Shown: positions 8,409 to 18,442 of the stretch, one piece after another
Layout of the letters: each line of letters opens with the position of its first letter
Numbering within the stretch: position 1 is the first letter of the stretch
Assembly (NCBI RefSeq): GCF_004919045.1
Contig: NZ_SWDW01000002.1
Span: 62,001 to 126,000 of the forward strand
From: Sinomonas albida
Lineage (GTDB): Bacteria > Actinomycetota > Actinomycetes > Actinomycetales > Micrococcaceae
Direction of reading: 5' to 3'
DNA length: 64,000 nucleotides
Program-made: the position numbers and the translations under genes
Notes under the pieces: model-generated
Databases searched by the model: none
What the model was told of the DNA's origin: nothing
The model's input: the letters and a program-made list of their open reading frames with translations, nothing else

Positions 8409-9992
8409 CTACGCCTTCTCGAACAGGACGAGGCGCTTCTGGATGTCCGCCTTCACGAGCCGCACGCGGATGGCGGTCCCGGACTCCATCTCGCCCTCGC
8501 ACCGGGCGGTCACCGGAGGGTCGGCGAGCTGCACGGTACCGAACGGCCGGCCGGCGCCGAGCGGGCGCCCGCCGTTCTGCGAGCTCGCGATGCGATCCAG
8601 CGGCTGGGCCGGGCGGCCGTTGGCGCTCGGCAGGGGTTCGCCCGCAGCGGGCTTGGACCCCGAGACGACGATCGCGTCGAATTCCTGCCCGACACTGTTC
8701 ACGAGCAGCGCCGCCTCGACGAGGTCGAGCGATGCCCGTTCGACCTGCGCCGCGATGCGGTCCGAGGCCGCCATGAGGCCCGGCAGCGCGGGGAGGGCCG
8801 CGCGCAGCCAAGGCGGGACGGCGCCGTCGTTCGCGAGCGCCTCGCATAGCACGAGGACGAAGCGGTCCACGAGCCGGCGCAGCGGCGCGGTCGTGTGCGC
8901 ATAGGGCGCCGCGATCGCGGCCTGGAGCGGATTGTCGGGGAGTTCGCCGTCGAACGGCGTGTAGGCGGCGCCGCGGAACAGCGCCGCGGCTGCGTGGAGG
9001 ATCGCGAGCTGGCGCGGCTCGGACGCGTCGAGCGAGCGGAGGTATTCGCCGTACGGCACCGCGCCGTCCCATGGACGGCCGAGCGCCTGCGTCTGGCGCC
9101 GGAAGTGCCGGAGCGACTTCTCGTCCGGCGCCGGCATGGTCCGGAGGATCCCGATGCCGCCGTCCATCATGAGCTTCGCCGCCGCCATCCCCGTCATGAG
9201 CGAGATCTGGGCGTTCCAGTCCTCGACGGGCCGCTGCGCCGCCGCCTCGATGCGGTAGCCGCCGTCGTCCGTCGGCACGATTTCCTGCTCGGGGAGGTTG
9301 AGGCTCGCCCCGCCCCGCGCCCGCTCCAGCGCGACCCGCTTGAGCCCCACCTCCCGGAGCAGCATCAGGGGCTCGACGGCGGTGCCCGCGTCGATCTGCG
9401 CCTGTACCTCGGCGTAGTTGAGCTTGGCGCGGCTGCGGACTCGCGCGCGTTCGAGGGCGACGGCGGTGACCTCGCCCCCCGCGTCGAGGCGGAAGTCCCA
9501 CACGAAGGCGCCCCTGACGGAGTCCGCGAGGAGGCTCCCGGCGTCGTCCGTGATGTCGCGGGGGTGAAGCGGCACCTTCTCGTCAGCGGCGTAGATGGTC
9601 TGGCCGCGTCGGCGAGTCTCTGCGTCGAGCTCGCCGTCCGGGCGGACGAACGCGGGCACGTCCGCGATCGCGTACCGGACCCGATAGCCGTCCGCGGCGC
9701 GTTCGAGATGCAGGGCCTGGTCGAGGTCGGTCGACGCCGGCGGGTCGATCGTGACGAACGCGATGTGGGTCTGGTCAGCCTCGGGGAGCTGGTGGGCCGC
9801 GATGGCCGCCTCGGCGTCCGCGAGCGCGGCGGCGGGGTACTCGGACGCGAGCTGGAACTCCTCGCGCAGGGCCGCGAACGCGGCGCCGAGCGCCGCGTCG
9901 CCGGACTCCGCCTGTGCGGTCGCGACGTGGGGAGCCTTCGCCGAGAAGTGAGAGTGGCCCACGAGCGCCAGCCTAGACCTGCCCGCCGACAT
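8409..9992 (-). CDS. RNB-domain ribonuclease (RNase II/R family)
   Basis: A 527-residue 3'-5' exoribonuclease-like protein with a central RNB domain. Diagnostic stretches are FVTIDPPASTDLDQALHLE (acidic metal-binding cluster), YAIADVPAFV, RRRGQTIYAADEKVPLHP and APYAHTTAPLRRLVDRF. It lacks the large cold-shock domains of Escherichia coli RNase R, as shorter actinobacterial members do. The frame extends far upstream through pheA in another frame, but the protein clearly begins near ATG 9992, 44 bp after the pheA stop. It is probably co-transcribed with thiE and pheA. The exact RNA substrates cannot be read from the sequence. Confidence 0.85.
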   Translation of the reverse strand: MSAGRSRLALVGHSHFSAKAPHVATAQAESGDAALGAAFAALREEFQLASEYPAAALADAEAAIAAHQLPEADQTHIAFVTIDPPASTDLDQALHLERAADGYRVRYAIADVPAFVRPDGELDAETRRRGQTIYAADEKVPLHPRDITDDAGSLLADSVRGAFVWDFRLDAGGEVTAVALERARVRSRAKLNYAEVQAQIDAGTAVEPLMLLREVGLKRVALERARGGASLNLPEQEIVPTDDGGYRIEAAAQRPVEDWNAQISLMTGMAAAKLMMDGGIGILRTMPAPDEKSLRHFRRQTQALGRPWDGAVPYGEYLRSLDASEPRQLAILHAAAALFRGAAYTPFDGELPDNPLQAAIAAPYAHTTAPLRRLVDRFVLVLCEALANDGAVPPWLRAALPALPGLMAASDRIAAQVERASLDLVEAALLVNSVGQEFDAIVVSGSKPAAGEPLPSANGRPAQPLDRIASSQNGGRPLGAGRPFGTVQLADPPVTARCEGEMESGTAIRVRLVKADIQKRLVLFEKA

Positions 9993-10036
9993 CGCACAGC
10001 GGCCCCTGCCCCGGGGCCCTTGGGGTGCCTCCGGCC

Positions 10037-10879
10037 CTACTGTTCCTGACCTAGCCGTCGCGGGTGCGCGGGGAAGACACCGAGGATGCGCAGCTCGGTC
10101 GAGAAGAACGTGAGCTCCTCGAGCGCCCTCGCGAGGGGCGGCTCGTCGGGGTGCCCCTCGACGTCGACCATGAACATCGTCGCGGCGAACTTGCCGTCCA
10201 CCATGTAGCTCTCGAGCCGCGTCATGTTGACGCCGTTCGTCGCGAAGCCGCCCAGCGCCTTGTACAGCGCGGCGGGGATGTTCCGCACGCGGAACACGAA
10301 GCTCGTCACGAACGGCTCGCCGCCCGCCTCGGGGAACGGCCGCGGGGGAGCCAGGATCACGAAGCGCGTCGTGTTGTGCTGGTGGTCCTCGATGTCTGAG
10401 GCCAGGATCTCGAGGCCGTAGCGCTCCGCGGCGAGCGGAGGCGCGATGGAGAGCTTGGCGGGGTCGCCCCACTCGGCGACCTCGCGCGCCGAGCCCGCCG
10501 TGTCGCCGGCGACGATCGGGGTGAGGCCGTGCGCGCGGATGAACCCGCGGCACTGCGCGAGCGCGTGCACGTGGCTGTGGACCTCGCGGGCGCCGTCGAT
10601 TGTGGCGCCGGGCACCCCCATGAGGCTGAACCGGATCCGCAGGAAGTGCTCGCCGATGATCTGGAGCGACGTGGTGGGCAGCAGGAGGTGGATGTCCGCC
10701 ACGCGGCCCGCGACCGTGTTGTCGATCGGGATCATCGCGTAGTCGGCCTCGCCCCCGTCCACGGCGGCGAACGCGTCCTCGAACGTCGCGCACGGGAGCG
10801 CGTCGGCGCCCGGGAACGCCTCGAGCGCGGCCATGTGCGAGTTGGCGCCGGGCTCGCCCTGATACGCGACGACGGTCAT
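10037..10879 (-). CDS. pheA: Prephenate dehydratase
   Basis: A 280-residue monofunctional prephenate dehydratase that converts prephenate to phenylpyruvate for phenylalanine synthesis. The N-terminal catalytic part has [28 protein letters not shown] and the family signature [12 protein letters not shown] (Thr-Arg-Phe). A C-terminal ACT domain follows, with the sensor element [22 protein letters not shown] that binds phenylalanine for feedback inhibition. No chorismate mutase domain is fused. The ATG overlaps the thiE stop as ATGA (10876-10879), so the two are translationally coupled although they serve different pathways. Confidence 0.93.
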   Translation of the reverse strand: MTVVAYQGEPGANSHMAALEAFPGADALPCATFEDAFAAVDGGEADYAMIPIDNTVAGRVADIHLLLPTTSLQIIGEHFLRIRFSLMGVPGATIDGAREVHSHVHALAQCRGFIRAHGLTPIVAGDTAGSAREVAEWGDPAKLSIAPPLAAERYGLEILASDIEDHQHNTTRFVILAPPRPFPEAGGEPFVTSFVFRVRNIPAALYKALGGFATNGVNMTRLESYMVDGKFAATMFMVDVEGHPDEPPLARALEELTFFSTELRILGVFPAHPRRLGQEQ

Positions 10880-11592
10880 GCGAGCGGCGCGCCCGCGGGG
10901 GCGAGCTCGGGGAGCTGGGCGCGGAGGCGCGCGGCGGCGTCGGCGGGATCGTCGGCTTCCGTGATGGCGCGGACGACGACGACCCGGCTCGCCCCGGCGT
11001 CGACCACTTGGCCCACGTTGCCGTGGTCGATTCCGCCGATCGCGAACCACGGGAGCGCAGCCTCGCCCGCGGCAACCGACTCGGCCGTGCGCCGCGCCGC
11101 GTACTCGACGAGGCCGAGGCCGACGGCGGTCCGCCCCGGCTTTGTCGGGGTGGCCCACAGCGGGCCCGTGCAGAAGTACGAAAGGCTTGCGCCGCCGTCG
11201 TGCGCCCCGGTCATCGCGCCGCGCCCGGCCGCGGCGAGCGCGGCGTCGACCTGCTCGGGCGCGTGGGTCGAGAGCCCGACGGCCACGGAGGCCCCGAGGA
11301 CGCGGCGCACGGCCGCGAGGGGGAGGTCCTTCTGGCCCACGTGGAACACGGGCGCCCCGGACAGGAGCGCGATGTCGGCGCGGTCGTTCACTGCCCACTG
11401 CTTCCCGTGCCGCTCGGCGGACTCGCGCAGCACCGTGAGCAGCTCGAGCTCCTCCGCCGCCTCGATCTGCTTGTCGCGAAGCTGGATGATGTCGACGCCG
11501 CCCGAGAACGCCGCGTCGACGAAGGACGCGAAGTCGCCGCGGCCGTGCCGGGCGTCGGTGCACACGTAAAGCTGGGCGTCGAGCAGTTGCAT
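10876..11592 (-). CDS. thiE: Thiamine-phosphate synthase
   Basis: A 238-residue TIM-barrel enzyme that joins the pyrimidine and thiazole halves into thiamine phosphate. Motifs are [36 protein letters not shown] (pyrimidine and phosphate binding) and [11 protein letters not shown] 11592 is preferred over GTG 11613 because TAGTCT (11605-11600) ends 7 nt before it and no ribosome binding site is present, which suggests a leaderless mRNA. It diverges from the riboswitch-controlled thiOSG genes and lies outside riboswitch control. The downstream partners pheA and the RNB ribonuclease are not thiamine genes. Confidence 0.92.
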   Translation of the reverse strand: MQLLDAQLYVCTDARHGRGDFASFVDAAFSGGVDIIQLRDKQIEAAEELELLTVLRESAERHGKQWAVNDRADIALLSGAPVFHVGQKDLPLAAVRRVLGASVAVGLSTHAPEQVDAALAAAGRGAMTGAHDGGASLSYFCTGPLWATPTKPGRTAVGLGLVEYAARRTAESVAAGEAALPWFAIGGIDHGNVGQVVDAGASRVVVVRAITEADDPADAAARLRAQLPELAPAGAPLA

Positions 11593-11598
11593 GGGAAC

Positions 11599-11605
11599 TA
11601 GACTA
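11599..11605. promoter_or_regulatory. Overlapping divergent -10 elements of thiE and thiOSG
   Basis: On the plus strand TAGACT (11599-11604) suits a start near 11611, just before the riboswitch. On the minus strand TAGTCT (11605-11600) ends 7 nt before the thiE ATG. Both fit TANNNT and share five base pairs. No clear -35 elements are seen. Confidence 0.4.
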
Positions 11606-11619
11606 GACCTCACGAACTG

Positions 11620-11727
11620 CGGGAGCCCGCGTGTGACAGCCGCCGCGGCGGTGTGCAGGAGCCGGGCTGAGAGGGCCAGAGCCGACCGTAATCACCTGAT
11701 CCGGGTTGTGCCGGCGTAGGGAAGGAC
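11620..11727 (+). ncRNA. TPP riboswitch (THI element)
   Basis: A thiamine pyrophosphate aptamer in the leader of thiO-thiS-thiG. It matches the conserved skeleton: GGGAGCCC near 11621, GGGCTGAGAG at 11664-11673, and the ACCTGAT...GTGCCGGCGTAGGGAA block at 11694-11722. An extended variable arm separates the first two elements. The aptamer's last helix runs into GGGAAGG (about 11719-11725), which is also the thiO ribosome binding site 11 nt before the ATG. TPP binding therefore probably hides the site and lowers translation. No separate terminator hairpin is seen. Confidence 0.95.
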
Positions 11728-11736
11728 GACGATTTC

Positions 11737-13025
11737 ATGGACGGACACGAGGCCGCGAGGCGCGTCGACGTCGCCGTGATCGGCGCGGGGGTCGTGGGTC
11801 TCGGGATCGCGTGGGAGGTCGCGCGCTCGGGCCGCAGCGTCGCCGTCGTCGATCCCGCTCCGGGCAGCGGGGCCAGCTTCGCGGCCGCCGGGATGCTCGC
11901 CGCCGTGAGCGAGTACCACTACCAGGAGGAGGACCTCCTCGGCCTCATGCTGGCCTCGGCACGGCGGTGGGCCGAGTTCGCCGAACCCCTGGGCGCTCAG
12001 GCCGGCTACCAGCGCACCCCCACCCTGTGCGTCGCCGCGGACGCCGCGGACCGCCGAGCCCTCGCCGACCTGCGCGCCGTCCAGGAGGCCCACGGCCTCG
12101 ACGTGCGCGCGCTCGGCGTGCGCAAGGCGCGGTCACTCGAGCCCCTGCTCGCCCCGGGGATCTCCGGTGCCTTCGAGATCACGGCCGACCATCAGGTGGA
12201 CCCCCGCCGGCTCGTCGCCGCGGTCCTCGACCGGCTCGGGCCGGACGCCGTGATCCGGGAGCGGGCGGAGGGGCTCGTGTGGGCGGACGACGCCCAGCCC
12301 GCGCGGGTGACCGGGGTCCGCCTCGCGGACGGCCGCGAGCTCGCGGCGGGGGAAACGATCGTGGCGAATGGCCTCGGCGCTCGCGAGCTCGCGGGCCTGC
12401 CGGTTCAGCTTCCCCTGCGGCCTGTCTACGGCGACATCCTCCGGCTGCGCGTGCCCCCACCGCTCCGCCCGCTCGTGACGGCGACCGTCCGGGGCCTCGT
12501 GCGGGGCAAGCCCGTGTACGTGGTGCCACGCGAGGACGGGACCGTAGTCATCGGCGCGACTCAGCGCGAGGACGGCTCTGACGCCGTGTCCGCGGGCGGC
12601 GTCTACGAGCTCCTGCGGGACGCCCAGGCCCTCGTGCCCGCCGTCGCGGAGCTCGAGCTGTACGAGACCACTGCGCGCGCCCGCCCCGGGACCCCGGACA
12701 ACGCGCCGCTGCTGGGGAGGGTCGCCGCGCGCTTCGCCGCCGGGGCGCGGGCCGGGGTCCCGGCCGGGGGCAGGGACGAAGGCACCGTCCGCGGCGCGGA
12801 CGACGGCGGGGGGCCGCCGGACGCCGCGGGGCTGGGACATATCCCGGGGCTCATCGTGGCCACGGGCTTCTTCCGCCACGGCGTCCTCCTGACGCCGGCC
12901 GCCGCGAAGATCTGCGTCGAACTGCTCGACGGCGGCACCGAGGAGCGCTGGAACGCGTTCCGTCCGGACCGATTCGCCCACGAGCGGGGTCGCCTCGACC
13001 AGGCTGCCGCTCCGAGGAGGACTGC

Positions 13026-13029
<4 letters not shown>
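11737..13029 (+). CDS. thiO: Glycine oxidase ThiO
   Basis: A 430-residue FAD-dependent amino-acid oxidase that makes dehydroglycine for the thiazole moiety of thiamine. Residues 8-30 form the FAD-binding Rossmann motif VAVIGAGVVGLGIAWE. VYGDILRLR and VIVATGFFRHGVLLTP (near residue 370) mark the D-amino-acid-oxidase fold. A Gly/Asp/Arg-rich insert around residues 330-360 breaks the usual C-terminal core and looks lineage-specific. It is first in the riboswitch operon and its stop overlaps the thiS ATG. The alternative glycine-to-tyrosine route (ThiH) is not seen here. Confidence 0.93.
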
Positions 13030-14109
<1,080 letters not shown>

Positions 14110-14150
14110 CGCGGTTCGCCGCCCAGGCAGCTCGCCTATGGCTGCAGACG

Positions 14151-14186
14151 GCGCGACGCTCAGGGCCGCAGCCCTGAGCGTCGCGC
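14151..14186. terminator. Perfect bidirectional hairpin terminator
   Basis: Two perfectly complementary 16-nt arms (14151-14166 and 14171-14186) flank a 4-nt loop. The hairpin sits between convergent thiG and the small membrane-protein gene, so it can end transcription from both sides. No T-tract on either strand. Confidence 0.8.
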
Positions 14187-14210
14187 TGGATGGGAATCCG
14201 AGGGTGCCGC

Positions 14211-14522
14211 TCAGCCCTTGAGCACGCGGGTGAGGTCGGCGATGTCGCGCTTCTCCCGGCGTCGTTCGACGAGCTTCGTGACGACGAACGAGACGGCGAC
14301 GCCAAGCACCATGGGGACGATCCACGGCATCCACGTGAGCCCGGTCAGATAGCCCGTGCCCGCGGCGATGAGCACGATCCACGCGAAGCACCCGACCACG
14401 ACGCCCAGCGCCACGGGCAGCATGATGCCGTACTTCCCGTGCCGACGGTCGGCCGCCCAGAGCGCGAAGCCGAGACCGGCCGTCACGATGATGTCGATGA
14501 CCAGCGACCAGACTGTGTCCAT
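14211..14522 (-). CDS. Small membrane protein of unknown function
   Basis: A 103-residue protein with about three hydrophobic segments: ~residues 5-24, ~33-57 (LPVALGVVVGCFAWIVLIAA) and ~67-88. A short charged C-terminus (RRREKRD) probably faces the cytoplasm. I do not recognise the family. ATG 14522 is 10 bp after the DUF3107 stop, so the two are likely co-transcribed. Hydrophobicity and context support it as a real gene; no function can be assigned. Confidence 0.72.
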   Translation of the reverse strand: MDTVWSLVIDIIVTAGLGFALWAADRRHGKYGIMLPVALGVVVGCFAWIVLIAAGTGYLTGLTWMPWIVPMVLGVAVSFVVTKLVERRREKRDIADLTRVLKG

Positions 14523-14532
14523 CCTCGCCTCG

Positions 14533-14757
14533 TCAGAGTGCGCCGAAGCCCACGCGGCGCTGCTCCTGCGCGCCGAGCTCCACGTAGCCGAGCACGCCGG
14601 CGGGCACGATGACCTGCCGGCCCTTCTCGTCCTCGAGGCGGAGCTCCTTCTGGCCGGAGATGGCCTCGGCGACGAGCTTGACGATTTCGTCGGCGTCCTG
14701 CGAGGACTCGAGCACGATCTCGCGGCCAACGTTCTGGATGCCGATCTTGATTTCCAC
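14533..14757 (-). CDS. DUF3107 family protein
   Basis: A 74-residue soluble protein of the actinobacterial DUF3107 family (the Mycobacterium tuberculosis relative is TB9.4/Rv3208A). It starts EIKIGIQNVGREIVLES and carries IVKLVAEAI and GRQVIVPAGVLGYVELG. Start GTG 14757 has AAAGGGAG about 6 nt upstream. As in mycobacteria, it lies directly beside a FasR-like TetR gene and close to MoeZ/MoeB, so the linkage is old. The molecular function is not established to my knowledge. Confidence 0.85.
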   Translation of the reverse strand: MEIKIGIQNVGREIVLESSQDADEIVKLVAEAISGQKELRLEDEKGRQVIVPAGVLGYVELGAQEQRRVGFGAL

Positions 14758-14858
14758 GTGGGTCTCCCTTTGCTGCCTCGAACGAAGAATGACGCAGCCC
14801 GCCGCGCTCAGGCGGCGAGTCCGCTCTATGTGTACCTTAGGCCCCTTTGCCTGCTGAG

Positions 14859-14935
14859 GCCTCTTTCGGGGCCCAGACCCCTCTGTCGCCCTCAGGGCCT
14901 TTCGCTGCCCTCAGGGCCCTTCGCGGGCTCAGGCC
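14859..14935. repeat. Short irregular repeats between DUF3107 and fasR-like genes
   Basis: Several copies of a CCCTCAGGGCC(C/T)TTTCG-like element and two of CAGGCCTCTTT.GGG lie in the 171-bp gap between the two minus-strand genes, just beyond the regulator's stop. The copies are diverged. CCCTCAGGG is itself nearly palindromic and could form small hairpins. Confidence 0.55.
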
Positions 14936-15549
14936 TCTTTGGGGAATCGCGAGATTCCCCGCCACGCCAGACGCGAGACGAGGTCGCTCGCGGCGTCGAT
15001 GGGCAGGTCGCCTGAGGTCTCGAGCCAGTACCGGGCGCTCACCTGGGCCATGCCGGCCAGCCCGCGGCCCAGCAGCTGGGCCTCGACCATGGGAAGTTTC
15101 GTGTCCGTGGCGATGACGCGCGCGATGGCCTCGGCGAAGCCCTTGTTGAACGTCTCGAGCCTGGACGCGACATCGGGATCATTCACGAGGTCGGACTCGA
15201 AGACGAGGCGGTGCGCCTTGTCGTCCTTCGCGATGAACTCGTAGTAGGCCCGCATGACGGCGCGCACGCGTTCGCGGTTGTCCGTCGTCGAGCCGAGCGC
15301 GGTCTTCATGAGGTCGGAGAGCGTCGCGAGATGGCTGTCGAGGAGGGCCAGGTAGAGATCGCGCTTCGACGGGAAGTGCTGGTAGAGGACCGGCTTCGAG
15401 ACCTGCGCGGTCTCGGCGATATCGTCCATGGCCGCGCCGTGGTAGCCGTTGGCCGCGAAGACCTCGAGGGCGGCGTTGAGCAGCTGTGCCCTGCGTTCGT
15501 CCCGGGGAAGGCGCGGAGACCTCACTGCCCCCACGCGAGGTTCGGTGCC
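14929..15549 (-). CDS. TetR family regulator, FasR-like
   Basis: A 206-residue DNA-binding regulator. LPRDERRAQLLNAALEVFAANGYHGAAMDDIA and VSKPVLYQHFPSKRDLY form the N-terminal helix-turn-helix of TetR proteins. The C-terminal ligand domain has TTDNRERV and DLVNDPDVASRL, very like mycobacterial FasR, which controls fatty-acid synthase genes in response to acyl-CoA. The neighbours DUF3107 and MoeZ match the mycobacterial locus. The frame opens at GTG 15582, but GTG 15549 has AAAGG 7 nt upstream and is preferred. Regulation of lipid synthesis is inferred from similarity; no fas gene is in the window. Confidence 0.82.
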   Translation of the reverse strand, partial: GTEPRVGAVRSPRLPRDERRAQLLNAALEVFAANGYHGAAMDDIAETAQVSKPVLYQHFPSKRDLYLALLDSHLATLSDLMKTALGSTTDNRERVRAVMRAYYEFIAKDDKAHRLVFESDLVNDPDVASRLETFNKGFAEAIARVIATDTKLPMVEAQLLGRGLAGMAQVSARYWLETSGDLPIDAASDLVSRLAWRGISRFPKEA

Positions 15550-15649
15550 CACTGCTCCACCTTTCTCCCGCGTTCGCCCCACTCGGCGAGCGGTACCTTT
15601 TACTTTACCCGCGAGTCATATGGCGGGAGCATTCACAACGCGCCGGGCA

Positions 15650-15655
15650 TAGGCT
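15650..15655 (+). promoter_or_regulatory. Candidate -10 element of leaderless moeZ
   Basis: TAGGCT ends 6 nt before ATG 15662, and there is no Shine-Dalgarno. The same TAGGCTGG string precedes the ATL gene by the same distance (36052). Confidence 0.45.
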
Positions 15656-15661
15656 GGATTC

Positions 15662-16849
15662 ATGTCCCCGACAATCCAGCAGACCACGCTTCCGCCCCTC
15701 GTCGAGGCGGGCGAACCGCTGACGCCGGAGGAAGTGCAGCGCTACTCGCGGCATGTCATCATTCCCGAGATCGGCGACCTCGGTCAGAGGCGGCTCAAGA
15801 ACGCGAAGGTCCTCGTGATCGGCGCGGGCGGGCTGGGCTCGCCGGCCCTCCTGTACCTCGCGGCGGCGGGCGTCGGAACCCTCGGCGTCGTCGACGACGA
15901 CGCCGTCGAGCTGAGCAACCTCCAGCGCCAGGTCATCCATGGGGTGTCCGATGTGGGCCGGCCGAAGGCGCACTCCGCGCGGGACGCTGTCCGCGAGCTC
16001 AATCCGCTCGTCGACGTGCGGCTCCACGAGGTCTATCTGGACGCCGGAAACGCGCTCGAGATCTTCGCGGACTACGACCTCATCCTCGACGGCACCGACA
16101 ACTTCGCGACGCGATACCTCGTGAACGACGCCGCCGCGATCCTCGGCAAGCCGTACGTGTGGGGCTCGATCTTCCGCTTCGACGGCCAGGTGAGCGTGTT
16201 CTGGGAGAAGCACGGGCCCACGTACCGCGACCTGTACCCCGAGGCACCGCCCGCCGGTTCGGTGCCGTCGTGTGGCGAGGGCGGGGTCTACGGCATGCTG
16301 TGCGCGACGATCGGCGCGTCGATGGTGACGGAGGCAGTGAAGCTCATCACCGGCGTCGGCCGCACCCTCCTCGGACGGGTGCAGCTGTACGACGCACTCA
16401 GCGCGACGTGGCGCGAGCTCAAGGTGTCCAAGGACCCCGAGGCCGAGCCCATCACGGAGCTCATGGACTACGAGGCGTTCTGCGGCGTCGCGCCGGCCCC
16501 GGCACCGACCGGCGGCCGCACCGTCACCGCTGTCCAGCTCGCCCAGATGCTGCGCGAGCGCGACGCGGGGCTCACGGATTTCGAGCTCATCGATGTCCGC
16601 GAGCCCGGCGAATATGCCATGGTGAGCATCCCGGGCGCCCGCCTCATTCCTCAGGGACGCCTGCTCTCGGGGGAGGCATGGGACGAGGTGCCCCGAGACA
16701 AGGACGTCGTGTTCCACTGCAAGGTCGGCGGCCGCTCGGCGAACGTGCTGGCCGCGGCGGAGGCGGCGGGCTTCACGGCCGTACGGCACCTCGAGGGCGG
16801 CGTCCTCGCCTGGGTGCGGGACGTCGAGCCGGACAAGCCGACGTACTGA
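15662..16849 (+). CDS. moeZ: Adenylyltransferase/sulfurtransferase MoeZ
   Basis: A 395-residue fusion of an E1-like ThiF/MoeB domain and a C-terminal rhodanese domain. The first part has VLVIGAGGLGSP (ATP site, ~51-61), DDDAVELSNLQRQ and DGTDNFATRY, with a conserved Cys204 in VPSCGEGGVYG. The rhodanese part has DVREPGEY and the active loop FHCKVGGRSA with Cys353. Such proteins adenylate ubiquitin-like carriers (MoaD, ThiS, CysO) and hand over sulfur. With thiS nearby and no thiF, it probably charges ThiS as well as molybdopterin synthase. The paired CxxC zinc motifs of E. coli MoeB are not visible. A -10 abuts ATG 15662, implying leaderless translation. Confidence 0.92.
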   Translation: MSPTIQQTTLPPLVEAGEPLTPEEVQRYSRHVIIPEIGDLGQRRLKNAKVLVIGAGGLGSPALLYLAAAGVGTLGVVDDDAVELSNLQRQVIHGVSDVGRPKAHSARDAVRELNPLVDVRLHEVYLDAGNALEIFADYDLILDGTDNFATRYLVNDAAAILGKPYVWGSIFRFDGQVSVFWEKHGPTYRDLYPEAPPAGSVPSCGEGGVYGMLCATIGASMVTEAVKLITGVGRTLLGRVQLYDALSATWRELKVSKDPEAEPITELMDYEAFCGVAPAPAPTGGRTVTAVQLAQMLRERDAGLTDFELIDVREPGEYAMVSIPGARLIPQGRLLSGEAWDEVPRDKDVVFHCKVGGRSANVLAAAEAAGFTAVRHLEGGVLAWVRDVEPDKPTY

Positions 16850-16878
16850 GGAGGCCCGCCAGATGGGCTGGCTCGCCG

Positions 16879-16941
16879 GCGGACGACGGCGGGCTGGCTC
16901 GCTGGAGGGTTGGCGGACGACGGCGGGCTGGCTCGCTGGAG
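16879..16941. repeat. Perfect 29-bp direct repeat after moeZ
   Basis: Two identical 29-bp copies (16879-16907 and 16913-16941), period 34, with unit GCGGACGACGGCGGGCTGGC... A partial copy precedes them from about 16863. They lie between the convergent moeZ and hemA ends and look like a recent duplication. Confidence 0.85.
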
Positions 16942-16963
16942 CCTGGTCAGCCTGGGATCCGGG

Positions 16964-18322
16964 TCAGCCGGCGCGCGAGTGGTCCACGGGGCAGTCCTCC
17001 GGGCCCGCGGGATCCTGGGGGGCCGGTTCGGCGGATTCGCCGTCGCCCAGCGTCTCCGCCACGACGGACGGGAGCTCGATGCTGATGCCGTACAGCGCGT
17101 CGAGCGCGGCGAGGTATTCGGCCTCGCGCCCCTGGGCTGCGAGCTCGCGAGCGCGGACGGTGGGCGTGTGGAGGAGCTGCTTGACCATGCGCCGCATCGC
17201 GAACTCGACCTCTTCGGCCGCGGCCGTGCAGCCGTGCCGCGCGCGGACCTTCTCGATCTCGGTGTCGAGCACCGCCATCGTGTGGCGCCGCAGCGCGACG
17301 ATCGCGGCGTCCGCCTGGCGGGCCTGGCGCTGCGACTCGAAGTCCATCGCGGCCGCGTCGACGATACGGCTCGCCTCGGCGAGGGCCTCGGCCTGCTCCT
17401 GCGGGGCCGCGAGGCGCACAGACTCGAGCGTCACGAGCTCCACGCCGTCGAGCGAGCCGACCGCGGGGTCGAAGTCGTGGGTGAGCGCGAGGTCGATCAC
17501 GATGAGCTGCTGGGGCGAGTCGGAACGGATCGCCGCGAGCTCGACCGCCTCCATCGCATTCGTGGAGCCGCTGCAGCCGATGAGGACGTCGGCGTGGGCG
17601 ATCGCCCCGGGGAGCTGCTCGGGCGTGAGCGCCGCGCCGCCGCGTGCCGCCGCGAACTCCTCGGCGCGCCCCGACGACGAGTAGACGTCGACGTGCGTGC
17701 AGCCGCGCTCGCGGAGCAGGGCCATCGTGGCGCCTGCGTACGCCCCGGTGCCGAAGAGGACGGCGCGCTTGGCCGACCAGTCGGGGTTCTCCGCGAGGTC
17801 GGTGGCGAGATCGAGGGCGACGGAGACGATCGAGAGGCCGCGACCGCCGAGCGCGGTCTGCGTCCCGACGTCCTTTGCGGTGCGTGATGCCGCCTGGAAC
17901 AGGCGCACGAGCGAGGGGCTCGCGGTGCCGTCCTCCTGCGCGGAGATGAGCGCGCGGCGCACCTGCCCGGCGATCTCGCGCTCGCCGACCACCGCGGAGT
18001 CAAGGCCAGAGCTCACCGCGAAGAGGTGCCGCGCGACGTCCGCGCCCTCGTGGGTGCGGAACGCTTCCGAGACAGTGTGCTCGGGGAGGCCACTGCGGTG
18101 GCTGATCTCGGCGACCATCGTCGACCGGGCGGCCTCGAAGTCCTCGGGGGCCGGAGCCTCGGCATAGATCTCGTACCGATTGCAGGTCGAGAGCACCACG
18201 GCGCCCCTCAGCGCGGGAGAGGTGGTGGCGGTCGAGGCCACGGCGGCAGCGCCGTTGCTCAAGAGCGCAACGGTTTCCAGATTCAGATCGGCGTGTGTCG
18301 CCACCATCGAGAAAACAACCAC
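16964..18322 (-). CDS. hemA: Glutamyl-tRNA reductase
   Basis: A 452-residue NADPH enzyme that reduces glutamyl-tRNA to glutamate-1-semialdehyde, the first committed step of heme synthesis. [14 protein letters not shown] holds the catalytic Cys47. [44 protein letters not shown] (NADPH) and [14 protein letters not shown] follow, and the C-terminus is a dimerisation helix. The frame runs further upstream, but GTG 18322 gives the expected start ([12 protein letters not shown]) and TATGAT lies 9 nt before it. It is divergent from hemE with a 120-bp shared control region. Its product feeds HemL, encoded at the far end of the cluster. Confidence 0.94.
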   Translation of the reverse strand: MVVFSMVATHADLNLETVALLSNGAAAVASTATTSPALRGAVVLSTCNRYEIYAEAPAPEDFEAARSTMVAEISHRSGLPEHTVSEAFRTHEGADVARHLFAVSSGLDSAVVGEREIAGQVRRALISAQEDGTASPSLVRLFQAASRTAKDVGTQTALGGRGLSIVSVALDLATDLAENPDWSAKRAVLFGTGAYAGATMALLRERGCTHVDVYSSSGRAEEFAAARGGAALTPEQLPGAIAHADVLIGCSGSTNAMEAVELAAIRSDSPQQLIVIDLALTHDFDPAVGSLDGVELVTLESVRLAAPQEQAEALAEASRIVDAAAMDFESQRQARQADAAIVALRRHTMAVLDTEIEKVRARHGCTAAAEEVEFAMRRMVKQLLHTPTVRARELAAQGREAEYLAALDALYGISIELPSVVAETLGDGESAEPAPQDPAGPEDCPVDHSRAG

Positions 18323-18331
18323 AGCCCGACC

Positions 18332-18337
18332 ATCATA
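18332..18337 (-). promoter_or_regulatory. Candidate -10 of hemA
   Basis: TATGAT on the minus strand matches the -10 consensus at five of six positions. It would start transcription only 2-3 nt before the hemA GTG, giving a nearly leaderless mRNA. No good -35 is seen. Confidence 0.45.
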
Positions 18338-18394
18338 GCTTTTCGATCCGCTGTAGAACACGCAGACTTGCGCAGGCCCGGGAACTTGGCTATG

Positions 18395-18407
18395 TGACAG
18401 TCTGTCA
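18395..18407. promoter_or_regulatory. Palindromic operator-like site between hemA and hemE
   Basis: TGACAGTCTGTCA is a perfect inverted repeat (6-nt arms around one base). It lies 36 bp before hemE and about 70 bp before hemA, in the only divergent control region of the main heme cluster. The binding protein is unknown; it does not look like an IdeR or Rex site. Confidence 0.4.
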
Positions 18408-18442
18408 GCATCGGCCCTTGCCCCCTCTGAGAGAATCGCCGT

